From Syntrophaceae bacterium UBA2188 (GTDB lineage: Bacteria > Desulfobacterota > BSN033 > UBA1163): a stretch of 64,000 nt of DNA. The notes below the pieces were generated by a model. That model made no database searches. It was not told the origin of the DNA and worked only from the letters and a program-made list of their open reading frames with translations. Each line of letters begins with the position of its first letter. The first letter of the stretch is position 1. Shown one piece after another: positions 32,864-40,914 of the stretch. The translations under genes and the position numbers were made by a program. Location: NCBI GenBank assembly GCA_002327985.1, contig DCVM01000029.1:1-64000 (forward strand), in the 5' to 3' direction.

Positions 32864-34162
32864 TCATTCCCTAATTAATTTTGTTTTTTCCTGAGCTTCT
32901 TTTTCCATTTCCCAGACTGAAATAATAGGAAAGAACTTTGTGAAGAGAACGAGGGCCAAGACAAATCCTGCAGAGAGGCCTGCTAACATGGACCATTCCA
33001 CCCATGAAGGTGTATAGATACCTCGTGCATAGGGAAGTCTGGGCTCACTCAAGGTTGGAATGATGATGAGGTAACGTTCCAACCACATTCCAATCAAAAC
33101 GGATACAGAGACCATGGATGTTCCCAGGATGGTTCGAAATCGCTTTAGAGCAAGGATGGGAAAAGGGATGATAAAACAGAAGAGGACCATCAGCCAGAAT
33201 AGGGGAGAATATTTACCATTCACCTTTGTCCAGAAGACGGCAAGCTCTTCAATCCCCCCACCGTATAGGGTTGTGAGGTATTCTGCAAAAGTGAAGTAGA
33301 ACCAGAGAAGAGTCATCGTGAGGAGGAGGAGACCAAGGTTGTTAAAATGAATGGGCTGGAGGTAATCTTCCAGGTGATAAACTTTCCGTAATATGGCGGC
33401 GACAAGAATGATGGCAGCAATCCCGGAATAGATGGCCCCTGCCACAAAATAGGGAGCAAAGATCGTTGAGTGCCACATGGGTTGTGTCTGCATGCCGAAG
33501 ACCCAGGAGACCACCGTATGGACGCTTACCGCAACGGGAATGACAGCGATGCAGAGAAAGGCCGAAGCCTTACTAAGGATTCGTTGCTGTTTTTCAGTTC
33601 CCGTCCATCCTAATGAGAGGAGTTGATAGACCCACCGACGGTGGGGAAAACGGTCCCTGAGAAGAGCGATATCGGGAATCATGAGGACATAGAGGAAAAG
33701 GACACAGGTGAAGAAATAAGTCATGATGCATGTAAAATCCCAGAGAAGGGGAGACTTAAACTGGGCATGAATGGCCACCCAGTGAAACTTTTCGGATCGG
33801 CCCAAGTCAAAAAGGATGTTGGTGGGGCCGGCAGCCAGGGCAAAGACGGTCACCACCTCTGCAGCGCGTGTAATGGGGGTTCTCCATCCAGCGTTTGTAA
33901 TTCTCAAGATCGCAGAGATGAGCGTGCCGGCGTGACTGATCCCGATGAAAAAGACAAAATTAACCAGGTAGAGTGTCCAGGACATGGGATGACCCATTCC
34001 CGTCACTCCCAGACCCCAGACATATTGCCAACCAAAAGCGAAGAAGGACCATAAAAAGATGATACTGAGAAGGCCAACCGTTATCCGGAAAGGCCACCTC
34101 ATATGGGTGAGAGGGGTTAAGATTTTATGATACTTTTGGGCAAGGGCTTCACTCTCCCACAT
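32864..34162 (-). CDS. NrfD-family membrane subunit of a Qrc/ACIII-like complex
   Basis: This 432-residue integral membrane protein of the NrfD/PsrC type has about ten hydrophobic helices (for example TVGLLSIIFLWSFFAFGWQY and ILVAAILRKVY). It exchanges electrons with the quinone pool. It is the last gene of a four-gene set: pentaheme cytochrome, MopB protein, iron-sulfur protein and NrfD, the order found in QrcABCD and in the core of alternative complex III. It overlaps the iron-sulfur gene by 14 bases. Quinone type and reaction direction cannot be read from sequence. Confidence 0.88.
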   Translation of the reverse strand: MWESEALAQKYHKILTPLTHMRWPFRITVGLLSIIFLWSFFAFGWQYVWGLGVTGMGHPMSWTLYLVNFVFFIGISHAGTLISAILRITNAGWRTPITRAAEVVTVFALAAGPTNILFDLGRSEKFHWVAIHAQFKSPLLWDFTCIMTYFFTCVLFLYVLMIPDIALLRDRFPHRRWVYQLLSLGWTGTEKQQRILSKASAFLCIAVIPVAVSVHTVVSWVFGMQTQPMWHSTIFAPYFVAGAIYSGIAAIILVAAILRKVYHLEDYLQPIHFNNLGLLLLTMTLLWFYFTFAEYLTTLYGGGIEELAVFWTKVNGKYSPLFWLMVLFCFIIPFPILALKRFRTILGTSMVSVSVLIGMWLERYLIIIPTLSEPRLPYARGIYTPSWVEWSMLAGLSAGFVLALVLFTKFFPIISVWEMEKEAQEKTKLIRE

Positions 34163-34847
34163 CCCATTCCCCTTCCTTGAGATAATAAACCTTGGGCTCT
34201 GTTCCCATCTCTTCTAACAATCTGAAGGCTCGACGGCTTTTTGAAAGCCTTGAGACCCGGCTCTTCGGATCATTCAGGTCTCCAAAATAGAGGGCTTCAC
34301 TCGGACAGGTTTCAACACAGGCAGGAACCACTTCCCCATCCCTCATCTTTCGTTTTTCCTTTTTCACCTTCTCTTTTGCACGGCGAATCCTTTGGATGCA
34401 AAAATTACATTTCTCTGTAATACCTTTTCTTCGGTGGTAGACATCCGGGTTTAACCCTTTTTGATATTCCTCTGGCCAACTCGGTTCGTACCAGTTGAAA
34501 TATCGAACAGTATAGGGGCAATTGGAGATGCACATTCGGACCCCAATGCATCGAGGATAGACCTGTGCCACAATCCCTTCCGGGTTTTTATAGGTGGCTG
34601 CAACCGGACAAACCATCGTACAGGGTGGGCGATCACATTGCATACAGGGGATGGGAAGGAAGTGCATTTCCACATTGGGATAATTCCCTTTAACTTCTGA
34701 GACAACGTTCATCCAGAACTTTGCCCTTCCAAGATGGGCTTCCTCCTCCCCCGCAGAGGGGATGTTATTCTCCTGGCGGCAGGCCACAACACAGGCCTGA
34801 CACCCGGTGCATTTATCTAAATCAATCACCATCCCCCAGCGATACAT
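34149..34847 (-). CDS. Four-cluster ferredoxin-like subunit (QrcC / ActB2-like)
   Basis: The 232-residue protein carries four cysteine groups: CTGCQACVVAC, CMQCDRPPCTMVCP, CIGVRMCISNCP and CNFCIQR with CVETCPSEAL. These fit four FeS clusters in the NrfC/DmsB family. ATG at 34847 has GGAGG six bases upstream; the frame extends to 34880. It passes electrons between the MopB-like protein and the NrfD subunit. No Tat signal is seen, so it is probably carried out with the MopB partner. Confidence 0.9.
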   Translation of the reverse strand: MYRWGMVIDLDKCTGCQACVVACRQENNIPSAGEEEAHLGRAKFWMNVVSEVKGNYPNVEMHFLPIPCMQCDRPPCTMVCPVAATYKNPEGIVAQVYPRCIGVRMCISNCPYTVRYFNWYEPSWPEEYQKGLNPDVYHRRKGITEKCNFCIQRIRRAKEKVKKEKRKMRDGEVVPACVETCPSEALYFGDLNDPKSRVSRLSKSRRAFRLLEEMGTEPKVYYLKEGEWDVGE

Positions 34848-34861
34848 CTCTTGCCTCCAGG

Positions 34862-34994
34862 TTATCAGGGCATCAGGCAATCAGGTAATGGATATCAGGA
34901 TCCCAGGACATCAGATGGAAATTTTTAACACCTGACTCCTTGATTTTCTGGTGTCCTGCTTCCTGGTAACCTGATTTCCTGGTCTCCTGAATCA
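34862..34994. repeat. Word-type inverted repeat inside the operon (ATCAGG / CCTGAT)
   Basis: The left half repeats ATCAGG at least five times (34863-34915). The right half repeats CCTGA, CCTGG and CTCCTGA (34931-34990). Many register choices allow long hairpins around a short AT-rich loop. It fills the whole gap between the MopB gene and the iron-sulfur gene. It is the clearest example of the class in this window. Confidence 0.8.
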
Positions 34995-37376
34995 TGCTTT
35001 ATACACCTTCACTTTCGTTGAAAAGTAAGAGACAAATCCTCCCAGATGATCATAATCTCTCACAAGAAGTTCGTTCGGATTGACTCCCCTTGATTTTGCC
35101 CAGCGGCCATAAGCCTGGTGACCCTGTCCATAGGGAATGTGGATGCACTGAGGATGGGTTCCAGGGAAGAGTCTTGCTTTGGTTTTCAACTTTCCTGCTT
35201 TTGACTCCACCCAGATGAGGTCCCCGTCATGAATCCCTATTTTTTCAGCTGTTTCAGGATTGATTTCCACCCATGAATTCCATTTTTCTTTCAAATGGGG
35301 ACCCAAGATCTCCTGAAGGAAGGGCTGATTGGCTCCTCTCCCCTCTGCTGTAGTCATCAGTTTATAGTGAATGAGATGGAAAGGAAATTCCACTTCTTCT
35401 CCAATCCATCTCGGTTTTTCAAAGTGGGGAAGAAAAACCCTGTCTCCTTTTGTCCCAATCTTCAACTCCTTAAGAATTTGGTCCAACGCTTTTGAACTCT
35501 TTTCCGATAATTCTCTCAAGCCCTGTTCCAGGGTCAGAGAATAGAATTCAAATTTCCCGGATGGGGTGTTGAATTTTTTTCTCCAATCTCCAAAAGGATA
35601 GGGAGGGTCCCACCAGCCTCCTCGTTCGATTAAGGTGTTCCAGAATTCGTCAAAATCTTTGGCCTGGATGGAACCTCGTTTTGTTGCGTAAATCCCTTTG
35701 ATCGCATCTTTCAAAGCTCCTTGAAAATCCTTCCAAGGAAAAGATTTGTCAATGTTGCCCCCCATTGTTTTTGCGATATTGATGATAACGTCCCCTGTGT
35801 TGCGGGTATCGTAAAGGGGTTGATCCAGTGCAGGGTGCCGCAATCCAAACATCGGAAATCCCAATCCAGGTTCGACCTGGTCATCCTGCCAGCGCTCAAA
35901 ATAGGTTCCGTCAGGAAGGACAAGATCGGAGAATGCCGTCGTCTCATCCATAAAAGGTGAGAAACTGACGATGAAAGGAATTTTTTCCAAAGCATTGCGA
36001 AACTTTTCGGGTTCGGGAAGGCTGAAGAGAGGATTGGTATAGTAAAGGAGAAGCGTATCAATAGGATAGGGTTCACCTTTCTGAATTTTTTCGGGAAGTG
36101 CAGAAGGAATTTCTTCGGCAAAAGGGAAGGGCAAAGTACCTGCCCCATCCAATCGAACCTCTGAAAGACCCTTTTCTGCAATGCCATCCTTCTGAATGGC
36201 AGGCCATGTTTGGAAAGGAGGCTTCCTTTGAAGAAGCAGACCTCCAGGGTGATCAATTGCTCCAATGAGGGCATTGAGGCTATCCACAGCCATCTGAGCA
36301 TAGGTCCCATTGGTCTGCATCCCCAACCCTCTGCCTGTTAGAGCTATCGAGGGTGGATAGGAAGAAAATTCACTGGCGATCTTAATAATCATTTCTTCAG
36401 GAAGACCGGTGATCGAGGAAACCTGCCTGGGAGAATAATCCTTGAGTACCAAAGTTTTAAAACCCATATGGGTATTTCCTTCCCGATCTTTCCAGTCCTC
36501 AAATCCAAATGTATAGCGATCAATAAAAGTGCGATCGTATTTTTTTTCTTTAATGATCCAATGAGCCATTCCCAAAGCCAAAGCGCCATCGGTACCAGGC
36601 TGAATGGGAATCCACTGGTCGGCCTTCGATGCGGTCACGGAAAACCTTGGTTCGATCTGAACCAGCTTGCCCCGGATTCCAGGTCTTCCTCTTCTTAGAA
36701 ATCCATAGCCCCAGAGATTTCTGATCGCGGGCCTTGATGCCTCCAGAAGGCTGGCTCCAAAGGAAAGGACATAATTGACCTCTTCCCAGTGGATGGCCAG
36801 AAAATCTTTTATGCCCATGGTGAACAAATGGCCTTTGAGAATGCCTTCAGAACCCCTTGAAGGATTTCCGAGATGGTTAGGAGAACCATAGGCTTCCATA
36901 AATCGGGCCATCAGTTCAGACATGTGGCCACGAGTCCTTCCTCCTAATAACATTAATTGATGAGGCTTCCCTGCTTGCCGAAGAGTTTGTAATCTTTCCG
37001 TGATGAGGCGGATGGCATCCTTCCATGAAATCCCCTCCCAGTTAGCTTCTCCACGTTTCCCTTTTCTTTTCAATGGGCAGCGGATTCGATCAGGATCGTA
37101 AAGAACTTGAAGGCCGGATTGCCCCTTTGGGCAAAGCCGCCCTTTATTCATGGGAAAATCTTTGATGCCTTCCAATTTGACGGGCCAGTGATTGACCGAA
37201 CGAATGCGAAGGCCACAACCACTGGGACATTGAAGGCAGATGCCTGTTGACCAGTACTCTTCATAGGGAATCCATTCTCCTTTTTTAGGGAGAGCATGGA
37301 GGATCTTATCCGGAAGCGCCATCCCACAGGTGGCCGCCCCGATCAGTTTAAGCAATTGTCTTCGGTTAATTTTCAT
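34992..37376 (-). CDS. Molybdopterin-oxidoreductase-like subunit (QrcB / ActB1-like)
   Basis: The 794-residue protein begins with a twin-arginine-type signal (NRRQLLKLIGAATC). CLQCPSGCGL and GRLCPKG supply the four cysteines (about 47, 50, 54 and 82) of the N-terminal FeS cluster. The catalytic region GSPNHLGNPSRGSEG (about 164-178) has no cysteine or selenocysteine where PsrA/Fdh-type enzymes place the metal ligand. QrcB and ActB also lack the molybdenum cofactor, so this is probably a structural or electron-relay subunit. The C-terminal cap domain (HGQGHQAYGRWAKSRG-like region) remains. Confidence 0.85.
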   Translation of the reverse strand: MKINRRQLLKLIGAATCGMALPDKILHALPKKGEWIPYEEYWSTGICLQCPSGCGLRIRSVNHWPVKLEGIKDFPMNKGRLCPKGQSGLQVLYDPDRIRCPLKRKGKRGEANWEGISWKDAIRLITERLQTLRQAGKPHQLMLLGGRTRGHMSELMARFMEAYGSPNHLGNPSRGSEGILKGHLFTMGIKDFLAIHWEEVNYVLSFGASLLEASRPAIRNLWGYGFLRRGRPGIRGKLVQIEPRFSVTASKADQWIPIQPGTDGALALGMAHWIIKEKKYDRTFIDRYTFGFEDWKDREGNTHMGFKTLVLKDYSPRQVSSITGLPEEMIIKIASEFSSYPPSIALTGRGLGMQTNGTYAQMAVDSLNALIGAIDHPGGLLLQRKPPFQTWPAIQKDGIAEKGLSEVRLDGAGTLPFPFAEEIPSALPEKIQKGEPYPIDTLLLYYTNPLFSLPEPEKFRNALEKIPFIVSFSPFMDETTAFSDLVLPDGTYFERWQDDQVEPGLGFPMFGLRHPALDQPLYDTRNTGDVIINIAKTMGGNIDKSFPWKDFQGALKDAIKGIYATKRGSIQAKDFDEFWNTLIERGGWWDPPYPFGDWRKKFNTPSGKFEFYSLTLEQGLRELSEKSSKALDQILKELKIGTKGDRVFLPHFEKPRWIGEEVEFPFHLIHYKLMTTAEGRGANQPFLQEILGPHLKEKWNSWVEINPETAEKIGIHDGDLIWVESKAGKLKTKARLFPGTHPQCIHIPYGQGHQAYGRWAKSRGVNPNELLVRDYDHLGGFVSYFSTKVKVYKA

Positions 37377-37382
37377 CGTTCT

Positions 37383-37464
37383 GATTTCGGATTCCGGAAT
37401 GTGGATTGCGGATTAAAGATTTGAAATTTCCATTCCGAATTCCGCGTTCTGCATTCCGCAATCG
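37383..37464. repeat. Word-type inverted repeat inside the operon (GGATTCCGGAAT / ATTCCG)
   Basis: The left side has GATTTCGGATTCCGGAATG and GGATTGCGGATT. The right side (37430-37464) has ATTCCGAATTCCGCG and ATTCCGCAATC. The arms pair imperfectly around an AT-rich loop. It fills the gap between the pentaheme cytochrome and MopB genes. Confidence 0.75.
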
Positions 37465-37473
37465 ACAATTGTG

Positions 37474-38031
37474 TCAGCTGGAGTGGCAGGTATAGCAGTC
37501 ATTGCTCGCCCTTCTTTTTTTGTGACAGTCCATGCACCACTCCATATCGTTTCGGTCAACCATCTTGAGCGGTCTTTCTTTCACACCCGTGAAACCATGG
37601 CAGATAGAACAGTCGATATGATTCTGGATGTGTATCCAGTGCGGGAAGGCAACGTATTTTGGAAGTTCATACATTCGGTTCCATGGAATCTCTTTATCTG
37701 CTTTGACATACTCAATGACTTTCAATGCTTCAGGCCGCTTACTCATCGCATCCGTTGCATGACAAGCTCGACAAAGTTCAATCTTTGGAAGGCCTGCTGC
37801 GAGATACTTTTCCGCATAACGATGACAGAAAGAACAGTTTAATTGAACGGTTTCCTTGTGGTGGAGGTGATTAAAGAGAATGGGTTGGTCCACCAATGCC
37901 CAGCTATAAATTGGGAAGATGGAGTAAAAGAGGGATTTTGTCTCATAGAGATAGCGATGGTAAGCAATGATGGAAAGGAGGAGGACAACCGCTACAATAA
38001 AAAGGGCAAGTACTTTTTTCATACTGATCAT
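37474..38031 (-). CDS. Pentaheme cytochrome c subunit (QrcA / ActA-like)
   Basis: The 185-residue protein has one N-terminal membrane anchor (VLALFIVAVVLLLSIIAYHR). Five heme motifs follow: CSFCH, CRACH, CSICH, CMDCH and CYTCH. Additional histidines supply distal ligands. It is the periplasmic electron port of the four-gene Qrc/ACIII-like module. Directly upstream is the oxidase operon, which suggests electrons leave toward a caa3-type oxidase. A second ATG lies three codons in. Confidence 0.9.
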   Translation of the reverse strand: MISMKKVLALFIVAVVLLLSIIAYHRYLYETKSLFYSIFPIYSWALVDQPILFNHLHHKETVQLNCSFCHRYAEKYLAAGLPKIELCRACHATDAMSKRPEALKVIEYVKADKEIPWNRMYELPKYVAFPHWIHIQNHIDCSICHGFTGVKERPLKMVDRNDMEWCMDCHKKRRASNDCYTCHSS

Positions 38032-38083
38032 CTATATTGGATCGGACGCAAACCTGTCAAGAAAAAATCTGTGAGATGACCAT

Positions 38084-38953
38084 TTATTCATAAAACAAAT
38101 GATCCAGCATGATTAAAACGGCCACCAGCACCGCATAGGCATTCATGGTTTTGAAAGCGGACAGTAAAGAAAATGGATAACGGTGTCCGGTCAGAAGTCT
38201 CAGGGATTTCCCTACTACCCAGAATGCAACCAGGAACAAACCTCCGTGGATGGCATATGATTCGACAATGCCAAAGAGAGGAATCATCATACAGACGATG
38301 GCTGTTGAACCGATCCAGATAAAGGTCACTCTGCTGAGCTGAGCGGAGGAAAATATTCTCTTCAGGGAAGGAAATCCTGCCTTTTCATAATCCCCGCCCG
38401 AATTTAATAAGAGGAGCCAGAAATGAGGCACTTGCCATATGAAAAAGAAAAACGAAACATAGAGTATCTGTGGGTCAAGAGAGAGGTGGCCTTTTCCAGA
38501 AACCCAGCCTATTAATGGAGGGATAGCGCCGATCAGTGCCCCTGGAATGGCGGCAAAGGCGCTTTTTCTCTTGAGGGAGGTATACACCCCATTATACCAG
38601 AGCACGGCGAACATTCCTAACCAAAAAGCTGATCGATGAGTTCCAAAATAGAGAAGGAGGGATCCGAGTAAGAGAAAGAACATGGAGAAGGTCAAGGCTA
38701 TGGTTGGAGACAATTTCTTTGAAGGAAGGGGGCGGCTCCGTGTTCTTTCCATCCATTGATCATTTTGCCTCTCCTGATACTGATTGAGAGCACAGGAACC
38801 AGACGCAAGAAGAAAAACACCCAAGACGGAGAAGATCGCCTCGCTTGATAACCCACGATGGGCAAGAGTAAACCCGGTTAAAGTGGACAATGTAGAAAAG
38901 AGAGAAATTTTAAATTTTGTTAATTCAAGAAGTATCATGATCCACTTTTTCAT
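38084..38953 (-). CDS. ctaB: Protoheme IX farnesyltransferase (heme O synthase)
   Basis: This UbiA-type prenyltransferase makes heme O for the oxidase. NQYQERQNDQWMERTRSRPL is the prenyl-diphosphate-binding motif, with one acidic position changed from Asp to Glu. Several membrane helices are visible across 289 residues. It follows coxB and precedes the pentaheme cytochrome gene. ctaA, which would turn heme O to heme A, is not in the window. Confidence 0.93.
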   Translation of the reverse strand: MKKWIMILLELTKFKISLFSTLSTLTGFTLAHRGLSSEAIFSVLGVFLLASGSCALNQYQERQNDQWMERTRSRPLPSKKLSPTIALTFSMFFLLLGSLLLYFGTHRSAFWLGMFAVLWYNGVYTSLKRKSAFAAIPGALIGAIPPLIGWVSGKGHLSLDPQILYVSFFFFIWQVPHFWLLLLNSGGDYEKAGFPSLKRIFSSAQLSRVTFIWIGSTAIVCMMIPLFGIVESYAIHGGLFLVAFWVVGKSLRLLTGHRYPFSLLSAFKTMNAYAVLVAVLIMLDHLFYE

Positions 38954-38992
38954 GGTCCCTCACCCTCCTGAGCCCACCCACGCCAAGCCGAA

Positions 38993-39913
38993 CTATTTCA
39001 AACCTTTTATATAGTTGATGAGTTCATGGATCTCCTCATCCGCCATTTTTTCCTTTGGCATGATGGGGGGAAAGCCTTTAACCACATCTGTATTGGGTTC
39101 TAATATGGATCTCCGAAGATAATCGTCGTCCGCTTCAATGCTTCTCTCTTCTCCATCTGTGATCACGATGACGGTCTTACCAAGGAAACCCTTTAGGGTA
39201 GGACCCACTCTGGGTGTCCCATCCAAACTGTGGCAAGCGATGCATCCCTTTTCTTGGAAGAGTTGAGCCCCGCGAGGTTTCCCCTTGATCGCCTCCATTT
39301 CTTCTCTCCCCTTTTGATACCATTGATGAAATTCTTCGGACGGGACCACCACGATTTTGGTCATCATAATGGCATGTTGGAGTCCGCAATACTGGGTGCA
39401 GAGCACATCGAAAGTCCCGACCTCTGTGGCTTGAAACCATAGCGTCGTGGTCATGCCGGGGACCACATCCTGTTTAATACGGAATGCAGGTGCATAAAAA
39501 CCGTGGATCACATCCTGGGAGGTGAGAAACAATTTGACAGGCTTTCCAATTGGGATTCTTAGCTCAATGCTTTTAATCCCATTTTCATATTCGAAAAGCC
39601 AGGACCACTGTCGCGCTGTCACCTTGACCTTCATGGCCTCCACAGGGGCCTTTTTTAAGAAATGGAAGCCTGTCAATCCGTAATAAAACATGGCCAGAAC
39701 GATTAGGGTAGGAACGATGGTCCAGATGATTTCAAGCCAGATGTTTTCACGGATATCGGTTGCTTGAGGGTTTCTTTTTTTCCGAAACCGGATGACAAAA
39801 TAGACCATCAAAAAGGTGATCAGGGCAAGGAGGAAGACCGACACGGCCAGGATATAGAAAAAAACTTGGTCCACCACTTTTCCGGATAAACCGGTTGCCC
39901 ATGAAACGAACAT
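38993..39913 (-). CDS. coxB: Cytochrome c oxidase subunit II with fused cytochrome c domain (caa3 type)
   Basis: Two membrane helices at the N terminus (FFYILAVSVFLLALITFLMV is the first) are followed by the CuA domain. CTQYCGLQHAIM holds its cysteines, histidine and methionine. A cytochrome c domain with GCIACHSLDG ends the 306-residue protein, which makes this a caa3-type subunit. ATG at 39913 has GAGGGA seven bases upstream; the frame extends to a TTG at 39928. Confidence 0.95.
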   Translation of the reverse strand: MFVSWATGLSGKVVDQVFFYILAVSVFLLALITFLMVYFVIRFRKKRNPQATDIRENIWLEIIWTIVPTLIVLAMFYYGLTGFHFLKKAPVEAMKVKVTARQWSWLFEYENGIKSIELRIPIGKPVKLFLTSQDVIHGFYAPAFRIKQDVVPGMTTTLWFQATEVGTFDVLCTQYCGLQHAIMMTKIVVVPSEEFHQWYQKGREEMEAIKGKPRGAQLFQEKGCIACHSLDGTPRVGPTLKGFLGKTVIVITDGEERSIEADDDYLRRSILEPNTDVVKGFPPIMPKEKMADEEIHELINYIKGLK

Positions 39914-39924
39914 CGGTCTTTCCC

Positions 39925-40248
39925 TCAACGAAAGGCAATGTCAGTAAAAGTCAAACCAATGAATAGGGTCAAGGCTGCCAGAACAATCGGGATCATGAGT
40001 TGAAAGAGCAGGCCTGTCTCGTACTTAAGATGCATGAAATAGCTGAGCACCAATCCGGATTTAATGGCAGCGATGCCCAGGACCATGCCGATGCTCAAGA
40101 ACCCCCAATCCCTTCCTGCCAGGGAGACGGTGATTCCCGTTAAAACCAACAATCCCAGCCATACGAATAGATAGGTTTGATACGTGACTTTATGAAATCT
40201 TTCGTCTCTATCTTTCAGGACGGATTCTCCAAAAATTCCCTCCATCAT
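39925..40248 (-). CDS. coxD: Cytochrome c oxidase subunit IV family protein
   Basis: This 107-residue protein has three membrane helices (for example LFVWLGLLVLTGITVSLAG) and matches the prokaryotic COX4 type. It lies between coxC and coxB, the usual place for this small structural subunit. Start ATGs at 40248 and 40245 are both possible. Confidence 0.85.
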   Translation of the reverse strand: MMEGIFGESVLKDRDERFHKVTYQTYLFVWLGLLVLTGITVSLAGRDWGFLSIGMVLGIAAIKSGLVLSYFMHLKYETGLLFQLMIPIVLAALTLFIGLTFTDIAFR

Positions 40249-40249
40249 T

Positions 40250-40290
40250 CCCTTTTTCTTTTTCCCTCTACGAAAGGGAGTTGGGAGGGA
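40250..40290. repeat. Short palindrome-containing gap between coxC and coxD
   Basis: CCCTCTACGAAAGGGAG at about 40265-40282 folds into a short hairpin with TCCCT/AGGGA complements. It resembles the CTCCC-type palindromes elsewhere but is weaker. Confidence 0.4.
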
Positions 40291-40893
40291 TTAGGTTATT
40301 AAATAAAACAAAGGGAAAAGGAAGATCCAGATCATATCCACCAGGTGCCAGTACAAACCGGTGTTTTCAAGTGGGACGAATCGATTTTCATTGATCTTCC
40401 CTTTCAATATTAGAACTAGCATCACCGAAAGGACCAAAAGCCCTACCAGAACATGAAGGCCGTGCAACCCAGTCATAGAATAGTAAAGCCCATAGAAAAG
40501 AATTTCTCCCCCGCTCCTTCCCAACAGACGCGGAGAATTAGGATAAAGGTCATGGCCGATCTTTGCTGTCCATTCAACAGATTTGACTCCAAGAAAGAGA
40601 CCTCCCAGAAAAAGAGTGACGAACAGAAGAAGTGCAGATAATTTTCGGTTTCCTTTCTGGATAAAAAAGATGGAAAGAGCCATGGTCAAACTGCTGGTAA
40701 TAAGAATGAGGGTATTGAGCGTGCCGAGAACTCGATTCAGCTCCCATGCCGCCAGATGAAAATCGATAGGATTTTTGTACCGGTAAGAAGAATAGAGAAT
40801 GAACAATCCTCCAAACAGGAGAATTTCTGACAGGAGGAAAAGCCACATCCCTATTTTTGAACCGGTATCGTCCTGATGAGTGCCCATCGCCAT
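40291..40893 (-). CDS. coxC: Cytochrome c oxidase subunit III
   Basis: The 200-residue protein has five predicted helices with the family segment YYSMTGLHGLHVLVGLLVLS near the C-terminal half. TGLYWHLVDMIWIFLFPLFY closes it. It lacks the two extra N-terminal helices of the long form, as in many bacterial caa3 enzymes. It is directly downstream of coxA, 21 bases away. Confidence 0.94.
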   Translation of the reverse strand: MAMGTHQDDTGSKIGMWLFLLSEILLFGGLFILYSSYRYKNPIDFHLAAWELNRVLGTLNTLILITSSLTMALSIFFIQKGNRKLSALLLFVTLFLGGLFLGVKSVEWTAKIGHDLYPNSPRLLGRSGGEILFYGLYYSMTGLHGLHVLVGLLVLSVMLVLILKGKINENRFVPLENTGLYWHLVDMIWIFLFPLFYLIT

Positions 40894-40914
40894 CTCAATT
40901 CAAAGTGATATTTT

